From the NCBI RefSeq assembly GCF_002288925.2, contig NW_022098031.1, positions 709,460 to 773,459 of the forward strand: a stretch of DNA of 64,000 bases, written 5' to 3'. The translations under genes were made by a program, and so were the position numbers. Under the pieces are notes generated by a model. It did no database searches, was not told the origin of the DNA, and worked only from the letters and a program-made list of their open reading frames with translations. The number at the start of each line of letters is the position of its first letter. Position 1 is the stretch's first letter. The DNA is from Delphinapterus leucas. Lineage: Eukaryota > Chordata > Mammalia > Artiodactyla > Monodontidae. Shown in pieces: positions 1-12,895 of the stretch.

Positions 1-1429
1 TGTACTCATTAAGTCTGAGATACTCACAAGGATTCAGATGCCTGCCTGGCAACTGGAAAGATGAGCCTAGAACCAGGGAGACAGGACCAAGATGGAAAAG
101 GGTTTTAAAAAATTTTCAGATAATTCCTTACAAATTGGGATAGTATAAATATGGCAAGTATATCTGGTTCAAGTGAGTCACAGGCTCTGAAGAAAGACAA
201 AAGTTTTATTTCAACACCAGGTAGCTGTTTAAGATGCTAATAGTAGTGACAATCTTTGAACTATGAATGAGTTATTGGTATTTAGAACGTTTCCAAGAGA
301 GATGATATTATATGTTTTGGAATTTGGGAGCCCAGCTCAGCCCATAAAGGTATTTTTTAATAGTAGCATTGAAACAATTTAAAGAAGCACTCAAATGTTA
401 CTATAGATGACTCTAGGAAATATGTATAAGAAAGTTTCTGTGGGAAAATGCTTTTGGGGTGACAAACATATGCTTCCTACTTGTACCTTTTCTGAACTTT
501 GTGCAATACTCTGAACATTGACTCAGAGATCCAGTCTATATGGCCTCCAGGGGAGAGAGTGAGGAGGGGATGCTCCTGGATTCAGAGGTACGATAAGCTG
601 AGAGGTGTTAAAAATAATGACAGAATTAGGCACATGATTTCTCTGGTGACTAAATGTAGAGAGATCATGGAATCTCAGCACTTAAACACACCCTGCATGT
701 CCTGAGATCTTCAGTCTTATTCTAACTTTAGGATCCTAGATTTAGGAAAACTGCCTCAAATTGTAGCATAATTCATTTAGATAACTATACACATAACAAA
801 TGAGAGCTACAGGAGGTCTCCTGCCACCAGCATAATTGTTTTTGGATGCCCTCACAGAATAATGCACTCCATATTCAAAAGTGGCAACTCTCTTTCCTTC
901 CCAAGCTGGATATTCCTTAGAAATAAGGAGTGGATAGGCTTCAGGATTAGGTACACCATTACTGATCATCATTATATACTTTCCTCATGGAGAAATGGCT
1001 CTGAAAAATGTAAGATGTTTTGTGGGTTTCAATGGCCTGTCTCCTGCCTTTGACTCTGTAAAAGGGGATGGGCTAGAAGCTAAGTAAAGCTTTATTAAGG
1101 TGGCTATTGATTATTTATCCTTTATTAATGTTTTTGCAAAACCTGCCTTCTAGCTCTGTATGGACCATTGTAGAGAGGAAGAATTTTCTGACAGGCTGCA
1201 CATTTCAAGTGGTATGAGACAGGAAAATATTTTAGCCTACCTTTTCCTTTATTTCTACCAAAATGTTCTGTTGGCTTTTAGGTGAAATTTATGCATTTAT
1301 CCAATCAATATTTATTGAGCATCTTCTATGTGCCAGGGACTGGGAAGACACCAAACTTATAGAAGTGATCAAGGTAGCTGTGGACCTATCCATATAGAGC
1401 TTCTAGTATGTACCCACTCTTCTTCACTC
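1..1429. other. Intronic sequence with an L2 relic near its end
   Basis: AT-rich sequence with no recognisable exon. The short open frames at 499-705, 742-972 and 862-1053 lack codon structure, conserved motifs and splice context. At about 1290-1345 there is an antisense LINE-2-type tail (tttattgagcatcttctatgtgccaggga). The rest I cannot assign. Confidence 0.5.
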
Positions 1430-1966
1430 AGCAACTGTTTATTGAACACCTACTCAAGGCAGGCATTTTTGAGGTGCTGGGAATAGAGAAGAAAACCAAA
1501 GATACAAAGATCATGGAACCACTATTTCAGTGGAGGGAGACAAATAATATATATTATTAAAAAATTATATAAATTAATATATAACATACAAATAAATGAT
1601 ATACTATGTTAGGAAGTGATATGTACCATGACAAAAAATGAAGCAGGGTAATTGGGATGGGAATGTAGATAGGAGTTACTATTTTAAAAAATATGGTGGT
1701 CAGGCTATGCCTCTCCAAACAGGTAACATTTAAACAAAGATTTGAAGGAGGTGAGGGAGCATGGGAATGTTTGAAGAAGGAGTGTCACAGGGAGGAGAAT
1801 GGCCAGTGCAAAGACCCTGAGACAGGACTGTGCCTGGTGTATTCTAGGAATAACAGGGACTCCAGTGAGGCTGAAGCCAAGTAAGTCAGAATGTTGAGTC
1901 AGACAGGAAATGAGGCCAGATTGTGTAGGGCCTTTAATGCCACGGCTAAGGTCTTTTAAGAACTGC
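1430..1966 (+). repeat. Ancient mammalian interspersed repeat, copy 1
   Basis: It starts with the motif tttattgaacacctac and continues through ggtggtcaggc, gatttgaaggaggtgaggga, gccagtgcaaagaccctgag and gccagattgtgtagggcctt. The same ordered set of motifs recurs, diverged, at about 9375, 13985, 17165, 38255 and other sites in this window, so it is a dispersed family and not unique sequence. I recognise it as a widespread old mammalian repeat whose first bases match the reverse complement of the LINE-2 tail, but I cannot name the family with confidence. Confidence 0.6.
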
Positions 1967-4900
1967 TGTCACAGGCAAAAAAGATAAACGCCATAGTTTA
2001 ATGAACTAATATCATGAACTAGAAGGAGCCTCTATAGATTTTGGTGCTTGGTATCTAACTCATACCAAGAAGATGGGCCAAAATTCATTATATCAAAAGA
2101 GGACAGATTATCTCCAGAATGTTATTCTTATACCTCTATAACATATATAAACTCGATGGCTGTCGGGATTACACTTTTAAACCTAACTCATTCTAGCAGG
2201 CAGGCAAGGTGGTGCATTATTGTTGCCCAGATAACATGGACAGCTTACTGAGAATTTTCTGTGATAAGAAAGCCGATGAGATTTTTCTGTGACTAGGTTG
2301 ATGATAGCTTGTTTTTACAAATATTTTCTGGAAATATTCTTCTATGTCTGTGTCTTCTCTGCTCTGTAGTCTGGATCTTTGGGGTCTCAAATGAGGACAG
2401 ATCCAAAACCATTTGCCAAGGAAAACCTCGGCTAGTCTCGCAAACATGTCTGTAGACCAGCTCAGAAAGCAGTATGATGCCTTGCTTCAACTTCTCGTCT
2501 TTCATAGTAAAATGTCAACCCTGCAATCATTCCTTTAATACCAGCAATCAAAGCCCTCATCAGGGAGTGTCTGCTACCCCAAGCAGAGCTGACAGAAAAA
2601 CGACATTCAAAGATCATTCATGGTACATACTAACCACTTGAACTACTAAATATTTTAAGTTCTATGCACTAATCAATCATTATAAAAAGGCAAGGTATTT
2701 AGCCCCTCGCTGAGCTGTGCTTTAATTCTTGAACTTTCCTAAAGTGTTTTTTTTCTTTCTTTTTTAAGAAACAATCAGATTCTCTTAATAACATTTGCAT
2801 TTTCAGTATACTTGATAAAATTGCCTGTTTTGTTACACAAGTGTTCCCTGTGTTAAATCCTTTATGAAATATTTCTCTTAGAACATATTATATTAATCTA
2901 TATTCTTGAAGAATTATAATATGATGGAATAAGAACTCCTAAATCTGAAATTAAAAAAGTAAATACATACCTAACTAAACTGATATGAATATATTATATG
3001 CACATAATATATAACTGAATATATATTTCATCTGTGTAAAGCAATGAAAGATAAACATTTGATTAATTCACGGATATTTTAAGAGAAATATTTAGAACAC
3101 CAAATGCTCAAAGTATACTATAAAATAGTATCTAATTATTTTAATATTGTCCAAATATTATAATGTACTTTTAAGCAAATAACATTTTCAAGTTTCTTTT
3201 ATGCAATTTTCTCTTGGAATTTATCAAAATTCCAAAAATGCATAATAAAATAATTCAGTATTATTTTTTCTTTTATTCCAGTGTGTAGTAAACTATTATT
3301 AGAGTTACATAAGGGGGAATACAAAATTACAATTATGAATGTCAACAATCAAAATAAAGGAAGCTTAAAGCAGTAAAGGTATGGGGAACTGAAAATATGC
3401 CAGTTTAAAAGCTTAGTAATATATAAGCATCTTTGGGAGACTTTGTTTGTCTCTCCATAAACTGTCACATTCTGATTTAGGATTGTTTGTGAAATGAATC
3501 TAGTCAGTAGTAGGCCAAGATATCACTATACCCTTTCTCTTATAAATCACAGCAATTTACTCAGTAGGAATGATCTATCCTTATTCTCTCATTCCCCATA
3601 ATCCAATCACTTCCTCTCATAAGCACTTTTCCCCTGGTTTTCACAATAATGCATTTTCTGTAACTAACAACCATCATTTCCTGATTATCATGCTTCTATC
3701 CTTGCACAGGAATGTGGGTCTTATGTGGGTCAGGGTCATCTTTCCCATCCATCTGTGTCCCCATGCTAAGTGTGTTAGCTGAAAGGTGAGTCTGGATAGA
3801 CCATCATTATGCCTAGTACATATAAAAGTTTGAATGCCCCCAAGTCTATGACACTTTGATTAAGAACCATCAAATTTTGGTGTGTCTAATACTACACTTT
3901 CAGAATAAGCACATTCAAAGAGTTATTAGAAACTTTGCCTTCTGCAGATCCCTGTAAATTTTATTTAATGATGAAAAATGTTGTAGAAAATACTCTGGTT
4001 TTTAATGCATGCTGTAGTGACCTTCCTAAAGAATAAGCATAAATAAATAAATGACCTGACAGCAACTCACAAGACAAAAAATATTGAGCTCTGTACACAT
4101 GTATGATTTAGATTGTCTGCACATCTATTTGAATTTAAGTTCATTCCAAGTTTATTTAAAGGTCCTTCCCTTCAGGGTACTTTAGTTTCAGGATGTGGTA
4201 CACTGGACCATCAGATTCCTATCTACTGTCATCACTAAATGAAGGGCTCCCATTCTTTCTCAGCTTATACAAGTATTAACAGCCTCTAGGACTGTGAGTT
4301 GCCTTAGATTCACCATACCTGAAGGAATTTGCTTTAAGTTTTAGATGTCTCTCAGGACTAAACAAAATCTAATTGGCTGGGTTGTTTGGGTGGCTTCCTT
4401 ACATCTTAAATAATTCAGGGCATCAAGGGCCCTGAAGAAGTTCAGCGATTAGATTGACCATATTGATGGAGGCCAAGAGCATCTCAGGTCACATCCGACT
4501 GGTTACAATACTGCACTAATTGGCTATCCTTCACTGGTGTTGAATGTTTCCCTAGAGCCCAGTGATTTCACTGCCCAGTATGAGATACTACTGTTGGTGT
4601 ATGAAATATTTCCTACCCTTTTACAAGATTTTAATTTTGTTTTACCGTTAGATTTCCCAACAGCAAGATAGTAGCACAATGGGCAACTATTACAATCATA
4701 AGAATCTGACCTATTAGACTGTTTGATGAGTACTGAGAATGATTGATGGATGCCCACAGTATTAGACTTCATTGTATGACCATTTTCTTTGATGCTGAAT
4801 GAGTAATTTTCTGAGTCATTTCAGGTTAGCTTAGGTGGAAAAAAATACAAAATACCAAAAAACTCTCACTTCCAATATTAGCCATGCCAGGTAAGAATGG

Positions 4901-4991
4901 AAATATTCTCATATTAGTTCCACTGCTTTTAGGATCAGATAATACAACTTTTTCTAGAGTAGCATTATGTTCATAAAACAACTTTCTGCAA
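1967..4991. other. Intronic sequence, nothing recognised
   Basis: Roughly 3 kb of AT-rich sequence. I see no exon-like frame with splice sites and no repeat I can name. Open frames at 2048-2505, 3570-3782 and 4524-4772 are short and carry no family motif. Confidence 0.4.
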
Positions 4992-5182
4992 CAGTGGTTC
5001 TCAAAAATGTGGTCTTCAAACCAGCAGCATCAATATTACCTGGGGAGTTGTTAGAAAAGCAAATTCTGAGATCACACCCCTGACTTACTGAATCAGAAGA
5101 CCTGGGTAGGGCCTAGCACTCCGTGTTTTAACAAGCCCTCCTGATGATTCTAATGCTCGTGGTACAAGTTTAAGAGCCACTG
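4992..5182 (+). mobile_element. MER5-like hAT-Charlie non-autonomous transposon
   Basis: The termini are imperfect inverted repeats: cagtggttctca at the left and taagagccactg at the right. The interior has the typical order ttacctggggagttgttaga, actgaatcagaagacctggg, gtgttttaacaagccctcc. The flanks ttctgcaa and ctctgtaa look like a diverged 8-bp target duplication, as expected of hAT elements. Confidence 0.75.
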
Positions 5183-5859
5183 CTCTGTAACATCAACGTA
5201 CTATTGGAAAAAGCAGTGGCACTGCTCTTCAGATCAGGTACCAATGATTAGAACTCTTGGTAACAAGGTTAGAAAGGGGGATTACTGTTTCTGTGAAGAC
5301 TGGGAATGTAGTTAGTGGTGGAGGGCTTGGGAGCTGGTGATAAACATGGAAACTTGCATCCAGCTAACAGACACTCCACACACTGGTCTCCTTGTGCCTT
5401 TCATGTATTTTAATTCTGAATAAACGATGAAGAGGTTTCTCCCTACCATCACTCCCTCTCATTCCCAAAGTTTCTAGAGTAATAACAGGTCATCATGTTC
5501 CGTAAGAACATAAGAAAACATCATCATTTCTATGGTACCTTGAAGCTATGTGTAGGAGCAACCTGGAATAATTCAGATAAGGCCATCACCATTACAGAGT
5601 GTTAGGGCTGGGATAAACATTGCTACTTCATTCTCCCATGCATTGTATGCAGGTATAATCAGGGTAAAATAACTATCAAGGGTATAATTAAAGAGAAGAG
5701 AAACTAAAAGTGTAGTTAGAGGTTATGTGTGTTAGGGCAAGTCCCACTTAATTTGTTTGGGAATGGAGATGGTTGGATCATGTATCAGAAGCTTGTACAA
5801 TATCTCCAGGTCTTTCTTAGTCTCAGTTTTCAAAGCTAATAATGCCACATACTGATTAT
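5183..5859. other. Intronic sequence, nothing recognised
   Basis: No exon or nameable repeat. The minus-strand open frame at 5732-5953 (73 codons) resembles nothing I know and overlaps the start of the duplicated segment described at 5860. Confidence 0.4.
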
Positions 5860-6030
5860 CCTTTAAGTTTCCTTTAACTGTTTGGTTTTTAGTGCTTTGC
5901 TGAAAAAGACATTCCACTTGTTCATGCAAATGGGGATTTCTAATTATTTTCATTTATATTCTGGAAAACTTGCTTAACAACCTGGCAAAAGTTTTTTGTT
6001 TTTGTTTTTTTTGAAAATAAATATAGAGTT
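5860..6030. repeat. Paralogous segment A, left part (split by L1)
   Basis: This part and its continuation at 7138-7250 align with 8030-8250. Shared blocks include tttttagtg-ttgctgaaaaa, tttatatt-tggaaa, aacctggcaaaag, gttgaatgcttta and aattttacatgc. Identity looks like about three quarters by eye. The L1 at 6031-7137 was inserted into this copy. Confidence 0.6.
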
Positions 6031-7137
6031 CACCTAATCAAACTTACAAGCTTTTGCACAGCAAAGGAAACCGTAAACAAAACAAAAAGATAACCTACAG
6101 AATGGGAGAAAATATTTGCAAATGATGCGACTGACAAGGGCTTAATTTCCAAAGCATACAAACAGCTTATACAACTCAACAACAAAAAAACAACCCAATT
6201 GAAAAATGGGCAGAAGATCTACATAGACATTTCTCCAAAGAAGAAATACAAATGGCCAATAGGCACATGAAAAGATGCTCAACATCACTAATTATTAGAG
6301 AAATACAAATAGAAACTACAATGAGGTATCACCTCACACCGGTCAGAATGGCCATCATCAAAAATCTACAAAAAATAAATGCTGGAGAGGGTGTGGAGAA
6401 AAGGGAAACTTCCTACACTGTTGGTGGGAATGTAAGTTGTTACAGCAACTGTGGAAAACAGTATGGAGTTTCCTCAGGAAACAAAAAACAGAATTACCAT
6501 ATGATCCAGCACTCCCACTCCTGGCATATATCCAGACAAAACTCTAATTCAAAAAGATACCTGCACCTTTATGTTCACAGCAGCACTGTTCACAACAGTC
6601 AAGACATGGGAACAACCTAAATGTCCACTGACAGATGAATAGATAAAGAAGATGTGGTACATATATACAATGGAATACTACTCAGCCATAAAAAAGAATG
6701 AAATAATGCCATTTGCAGCAACATGGATGCAAGTAGAGATTATCATACTTAGATTATCATACTAAGTTAACTAAATCATAAAGATACCATATGATATCAC
6801 TTATATATGGAATCTAAAACATGACACAAATGAACCTATCTGTGAAACAGAAGGAGACTCATGGACATAGAGAATAGACTTGTAACCACAAGCCAAGGGG
6901 GAGGGGGTTGGGGGAGGGACTGAGTGGGAGGTTGGGGTTATAGCTATTATATATGGAATGGATAAACAACAAGGTCCTACTGTATAGCACAAAGAACTAT
7001 ATTCAATATCCTATGATAAATCATAATGGAAAAGAATATAAAGAAGAATGTATATACAACTGAATCATTTTGCTGTACAGCAGAAATTAACACAATGTTG
7101 TAAACCAACTATACTTCAATAAAAAATTTTTTAAAAA
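6031..7137 (+). mobile_element. 5'-truncated LINE-1: end of ORF2 plus 3' UTR
   Basis: The left part reads like the C-terminal end of L1 ORF2 (for example the sense motifs cacagcaaaggaaaccgtaa, gaaaaatgggcagaagatct, tggtgggaatgtaagttg), with stops and frameshifts. A 3' UTR follows, with a G-rich tract (ggggagggggttgggggagg) and the artiodactyl/cetacean-type tail gtaaaccaactatacttcaa-taaaaaa. The short repeat agagtt flanks it on both sides (6025-6030 and 7138-7143) and fits a target-site duplication. It is not able to encode a functional protein. Confidence 0.85.
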
Positions 7138-7250
7138 AGAGTTGAATGCTTTATTAAATAGTTTAATTTTACATGCATTCTGTTAGTTCCTTTAAATTAG
7201 GGTTTCACCTATCTTCTCTTTGTATACTACTTAGCACCCTTCCATCTCTT
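7138..7250. repeat. Paralogous segment A, right part
   Basis: Continuation of the segment interrupted at 6030. It aligns with 8150-8250 through gttgaatgcttta, aattttacatgc, gttc-tttaaatta and tctctttgta-tacttagca. Confidence 0.6.
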
Positions 7251-8029
7251 AGTACTTTCATACCACCATGAGGCTTTACCCAAGTCTTTGTCAAGATCTA
7301 AGAGCACAGGCTCTAACCTAGAAATGAATGAGGTTCATGAATAAATCAATGTGTGTATAGTTCTTAGAATAGTACCAGCACATAATAAACACCTGATAAG
7401 CTTAGCTATTTCTGTCATTATTCTTAACTGTCCAGCCAAGGAGTCTCAGCTCAGGTACTGGGCCCAACCAAAAGGTGCCCTCAACTACCAGACATAGCAA
7501 TCCTATGGTTTTTTCAGAAATGGGAGTTTTCCATAGTCAAATCAGAGTTCTCCCTTCTTCCTTAATAAATGCAGAAGAAAACAGAGCTGAAAATTTGTTG
7601 GCCTAGGGCCTAATACTAAGGCAGGCCTGAACTGAGGTTAATGACCAGAAATCACAAAGAATGAAATGTACTTCACACTTCTTTCTAAACCAAGAGAAAG
7701 AAGATTCTCAGAAAAGTCAAAATCAATTCAATTCAACATGAAATTTGAAGTTTGCGATGAGAAAGTGGGAGAATTCATTGAATTTTTAAAAGATAAAATA
7801 CAGCTAGCTATTATTAGGAGAAAGATTGTTTCTTCTTTTATTCTTTTAATAACCAGGCTTTCTAGAGGCATACTTATGTCTTTTCATGTACCTTGAATGG
7901 TTCATCTCACAAAAATCCAAATAAACTGAAAGAAACTCTGATACGGGCAATAAAAGCATATAAGATTAAAGAAAAAAAAACCCAGGCTTTCTATAATATT
8001 GATGATTTAAAAAATAATATAGTGATCAT
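7251..8029. other. Intronic sequence between the two paralogous segments
   Basis: No exon recognised. The 76-codon plus-strand frame at 7666-7896 has no family motif and no splice context. Confidence 0.4.
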
Positions 8030-8250
8030 TCTTATCCTTTGATTTTTAGTGATTTTGCTGAAAAATACGTGCTTATGTAATAGGATTTCAAAATATTTTT
8101 ATTTATATTATGGAAAGCTGTTTAATAACCTGGCAAAAGCTCTTTTAAGTATACAGTTGAATGCTTTAATAGACAATTTTACATGCTTACTATAATGTTC
8201 TTTAAATTATGATTTCATGTAAATATCCTCTCTTTGTAATTATACTTAGC
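8030..8250. repeat. Paralogous segment B (uninterrupted copy)
   Basis: Lacks the L1 and so preserves the pre-insertion arrangement: cctggcaaaagctcttttaa is followed directly by gttgaatgctttaatagaca. Same orientation as segment A, about 2.2 kb away. Confidence 0.6.
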
Positions 8251-8499
8251 AACCCAAATTTATACATTGGTCTCCTTTGTTTTCTTCATGGACTATCAAT
8301 CACAGTTTATTATCTCAGTTAATCATTTCGATACTATTAAAGCTTCAATCCACTCTGAAATAGGCATTTATTATTTTCTTTCATTGTCTGAAATCCTCCT
8401 CAATTTATTATGAGCATATTTCTTTTCTACATGCAGTAATTCAAACTTATGTTAATTAATGAAAAAGAAAAAAAAATCAACAATATAAAATAGACTGGG

Positions 8500-9060
8500 T
8501 CTTTCTCACCTTCTGAGATGGCCCACACTCCGTCCGTGGAGTGTGTTTCTCTCTAAATAAATCCACTTCTTCCCCATCACTTTGTCTCTCACTGAATTCT
8601 TTCTGCAATGCGACATCAAGAACCTGAGCTTCATTAAGTCCTGAGACCAGCTAGACCAACTCCTGCTCATTGTCAACACCGTTGGGCACATCTTCTGTGC
8701 CGTTTCTTTGCGACAACTTTTGGGGCACTAACAACTGGTTGGGAGACTACTTTGAAAGTGATAGCATCTAAAATCAAACTAAGGCCCCCACCCAGGTGGA
8801 AGGTGGTAACTTCAGGCAGAGTATAATTCCTGAAGCAACACCCTGTTACCTCACCACCAACCAATCAGAAGAAAATCTGCACACAGTGGAAGATAAGACT
8901 CTTGACACCCCTTCCCCAAATGATTAACTGCGATTAACTTCCCCTTCTCCCTTTAAAAACTTTCATGGTCAAGCAGAATCTTGGGAGTGGTTCTTGGATA
9001 TGAGTCTGCCTTCTCCCCAGGTTGCTGGCCTCCTGAATAAAGCAATCTTTCCTTTACAAC
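8500..9060 (+). mobile_element. Endogenous retrovirus LTR fragments (class I-like)
   Basis: Two adjoining pieces look like LTR sequence. 8500-8695 resembles an R/U5-type region (aataaatccacttcttcccc, tgtctctcactgaattcttt, tgagaccag). 8696-9060 resembles a U3/R region, with a CCAAT box (accaaccaatcaga), a TATA-like ctttaaaaac and a polyA signal followed by a C/T-rich stretch (cctgaataaagcaatctttc). No internal gag, pol or env sequence is present, so this is a solitary or rearranged relic. The family name and the exact ends are uncertain. Confidence 0.6.
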
Positions 9061-9122
9061 CAACCAACCAATAAATAAATAAATACATAAATACATAAAA
9101 TAAAATAAAGTAAAAGAAAATA
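9061..9122. repeat. Simple repeat (AACC)n/(AAAT)n
   Basis: aaccaaccaaccaa followed by repeated aaat and aatac units, directly after the LTR polyA region. Confidence 0.8.
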
Positions 9123-9538
9123 AACTGGTTTTGTGAAATAAAAGAAGCTGAACATGTCAAACATGAATGGAAACTGACCAGGAGAATTTTAGTTTTGACA
9201 ATAACCATGTAAATATTTGAAAGACAAGCTATAGTCAGAAAGAAAATCTGAAGAAAATTTGTACGAACATTTTTGCAATATGGAGAATTTTGACATTGAA
9301 ATACTTTCCAATTAAAGTCAAATGTCTTCCTTGAGTCCAAATGCCATATTCATTTAGTCTTAGATATTGAATAGGCATGAAGATTAGAAACATACATAAG
9401 ACATGATCACCTGTCATCTCTGCCTGTAAGGAGCTCAGAGTTCGACAAGAGAGAGAGATAAACAATTATGATGTAATACGTTCAGTATTTAGAAACAATT
9501 TTTGGAAGGTGGGAGTGGAAAGAGGAATTTATAGAAGG

Positions 9539-9573
9539 CTTTGCAAAGGAGATATTTGGTCTCCTTTGCAAAG
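9539..9573. repeat. Perfect inverted repeat, 14-bp arms
   Basis: The arms ctttgcaaaggaga and tctcctttgcaaag flank the 7-base loop tatttgg. It can form a perfect 14-bp stem. Confidence 0.9.
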
Positions 9574-9622
9574 AAGAGGCAGTTGGTCTCCAAAAGAGGA
9601 CAGAAAGGACAGTAAGAAAGAA

Positions 9623-9678
9623 CACACATACTTTGCTCTTTCTCTGGAGCACAAAGGAGAAAGAGCAAAGTACGTGTG
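9623..9678. repeat. Inverted repeat, 22-bp arms, one mismatch
   Basis: The left arm 9623-9644 (cacacatactttgctctttc..) and the right arm 9657-9678 (..gagcaaagtacgtgtg) are complementary except at one position (a versus g), with a 12-base loop. It lies 49 bases after the first hairpin. Confidence 0.9.
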
Positions 9679-10230
9679 GGGAATATGAACAAAAATCATA
9701 AATAACCATATAGAGCATACTAAAAATATAATTTTTACACAATAGGAAAATAGAAAACTATCAGATTTTAAGCAGAGGAATAATAGATAGGTGTATTCAA
9801 AAACTAGGTTCAGGTGGACGGTAGAGAAAATGGGAACAGAAAGACCATTTAGATATCTTTTGTAATAATCTAGGAGACGGCTGAATTTAGGGAGCCTTAA
9901 CAGAGAAACATAAACAAATTCAAGAAATATTTAGAAGGGAAAGTCAGTAGGAGTTAGGTATGTACTTGGGGGTGGGAAAGGCTAAAAAGAATTAAGAATG
10001 ATTCCTAGATTGCTGGCTTGAACAATCAGACGAACAATGGTACAATACACTGAAACAGGGAACACACAGGTAGGAGGAGGCTTGCAGTGGGGCAGGAACA
10101 GTGGTAATATGGAGTTTGAGATGTCTGTGGAAACCTAAGCGGTCATACCAGTAACTTCAATCTGCAGGTCTAGAAGAGAGAGAGATGTCGTCTTGAATTA
10201 CACATTTGGGAGTCTTAGGCAACTAACTTA

Positions 10231-12895
10231 GAAGACTTTCAACAGCATATAATTAATTTTGCAGAAGTACAACCATCATGTCTAGAATAAATTCTATTCA
10301 ATTCCTTTACTGGCACCAGGATAGAGCCTATTCTAAAAACCCACTGCCACAAAATGGGCTTCTTCATGTCATGAATTATATTTTCCTATTTATTTATGGC
10401 TAACATCTCTTCTTATCATTATATAATTGCTTCTTTATAGAAAGGAGAATACCTACCTCTGTTATGATAGCTTTCACCACACTATAAGTGCATTATACCA
10501 TTTAGAATATATGAAGAAAAATAATTGAATATATAGTAACTCATCAACAATGTCTCATTTTTAAAAATGTTAAGGAGTGCTTTGCCCTCTATTTGGTTTT
10601 TCTTCTTTTTAAATCATAAAGTTGCATTCCTTGGAAGCTTCTTTGATGAGGCATGTTTTGCTGAATTTTTTTTAACCTAACAGATGTTTGGGTAGTTAAA
10701 ATTCCTCATGAGTATGGTATCCCGTGGTTTTCACAACCTAAGTGTTACCCCAGGAATTTTCCTTTCTTGCTGTCTTCCAGTCCTGGTGGTCTATAGGAGA
10801 TGCACATTAGGAGAGTCCCATTTCACTCCATACTAAATTTCACACCCACACTCTTTTAAAGTTGTACATTCCCTCCGCATTATAAGTACCTATTGTGCAC
10901 CACAGAGATATTTAACAGCTTCCATTGTGCATTCCTCCCCCACACACAACTCAAATTGCTTTTGAGTATAAGGATAATCAGAAAAATAAGAGATGAGTAA
11001 AATAAGCTATAAGACTTTAATGTTTCAAGTTAAATATTTCTGCCATTTGTAATTTCTGTGCTTATGTTTGTATCTCTGCACACTTAGCATGAAGTACAGA
11101 GTAATGGCTCTTATACAGATGATTTAAGCAGAAAAACAATTTGGTTTCAATTTTCTAGATCAGAGTATGTGGGAGAAAGAAATGCTAGCTTGAGCTGACC
11201 GAATGTTGTTTCTTTTATTCACTCCAGTGTACAGTGGCAGATCTAGATTCAGAAAGTAACCCAATGTAATTCTCAGCTTGCATTCCAGCTTTGCTCCCTG
11301 CATCTTCAATTTGAGTGCTCTTCTTTATGAGCTCAGAGAGAGTTAATACAACATATTTTCTTATTCTACAAGTCATTTGAGAACATCTTATAATATTTAT
11401 TATTCCAACTGGGTGGTCTTCTTCTTTGAGCTATTCAAATGTTGAATAATCTGACCTCAAACTAGCTATCAATTGCTAGGCTCCTTATCAAAGAAGCTCC
11501 AGGTTTTGATAAGAAGTTCTGGGAATAAGTGCTTGGGCACAACTTGATGCTATTAGAGTAACATGCACAAATCTGAAATAGTGATTTTATACTAAGTTAT
11601 ACTGTTGTTTAGTGTTTTCCATAATTCAGAGGAATCATTCATTTTCATTGTTTTATTTTCTTATAAAACAACATAACACTTTTTTGGAATCAATGACATA
11701 AAAAATCGTATTAAATTTCTTCATCCAGATTACTTTTTATGTTTGCAAAATGTCTGTCATGCTTTTCATCTTTGGTATGTAGAATCAAAATCTAAGCATT
11801 ACTTGCTTTCAATCTTAAAAACATTACTACTCTTCAAGATTTTTGTTGCTTGACTGTTCTTATTTCTCATATTCTTATACAATATGTTAGTAGTTCACTA
11901 TATATATTGTCTTGCAATAATATATGTAGTGTCTTTCTGTCTTTCATATCAAATGCCACCTCAGAGTATCTCTCCTTGGCTTAATAAATAAAACTTTTTT
12001 ACCATACACTTATGAAATTCAAATACATTTATCATTAGAAAAATGTCCCTTTCATTTCTGAGACTAAATGAAGAGTGACCAACTCATTCTCATAACTTTC
12101 AAAATTAATTTATTATTACCACCCCCATATGAATACTCAGCTGAAAAGCTAATGTTTGAGAATGCCAAGAAAAATAGTAAGTCTGTTGTAACAAATTCTG
12201 AAATATATAAATCTTTTCACTTTTCTCTCTTAATCACAGTGGTAGAAAGGCAACTTTCCATGTATCCCCTTTTCTATCTTATTGATAAAGAACAGAGTAG
12301 AAAATTAGTCCTTAAGGATAAAGAACAATAAAAGGGAATAGGAGTAGCATAGAAAATCTACTATAACTACTGATAAATTTTTTTCACACCCAAGTACTCT
12401 CTGATGGAGAAGTCAAATTGTGGCAGTGAGATACCAGACCGAGAGAGAAGAAAAGTACCAGATAAAAGTCAAACTGGTACTCCATACGAAGGCACTCTTT
12501 CAATTAGTCATCAAGTAAAGATCTGGAAGCTGGGGTGAAAAAGAAGCCAAGATTATCCTCTCCATTCCATCAAGAACTAACAAATCAACCAACTAACCAC
12601 CGATGGCAAAGGAACACATCCTAATAAAACTAGAAAAATAATGCTATTTATTTTTTAAAAAGCTCACACCGATTGTGAAATATTTGAAATATTCTACCAT
12701 TATTCTTTTAAACTAGAATAGGCAAAGTGGAGTAGTAGGGAATTGAAAATGACCAAATTCTAGTGAGTGGGTCATAGACCTTAAAGTGGGGTTGGAAGTG
12801 GAGGGACTCGGTGGGGGGAAGAAATGACATTCAAGCAGAAAGACTCTCAAATTTTCAGAATAAGAATGGGGGATTCTTTAAAAATCCAACTTCCC
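10231..12895. other. Intronic sequence, nothing recognised
   Basis: About 2.7 kb, AT-rich. No exon-like frame. The open frame at 12068-12331 (87 codons) shows no known domain and has no splice partners. Confidence 0.4.

Larger units (their letters stand above)
9375..10230 (+). repeat. Ancient interspersed repeat, copy 2, with hairpins
   Basis: It shares with the other copies the motifs acctgtcatctctgcctgta-ggagctc, aatctaggagacggctgaat, gaatgattcctagattgctg, gcttgaacaatcaga, gagtttgagatgtctgtgga and atttgggagtctta. The stretch 9520-9680 does not fit the family pattern and consists of two hairpins (see findings). Confidence 0.55.

Noticed and set aside
5732..5953. 73-codon minus-strand frame with plausible composition
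   Set aside because: I recognise no family, it overlaps a duplicated segment whose other copy is not open, and no splice sites frame it.
8506..8864. Small minus-strand frames suggesting a gene
   Set aside because: They lie in antisense to retroviral LTR fragments; no viral or host domain is encoded.
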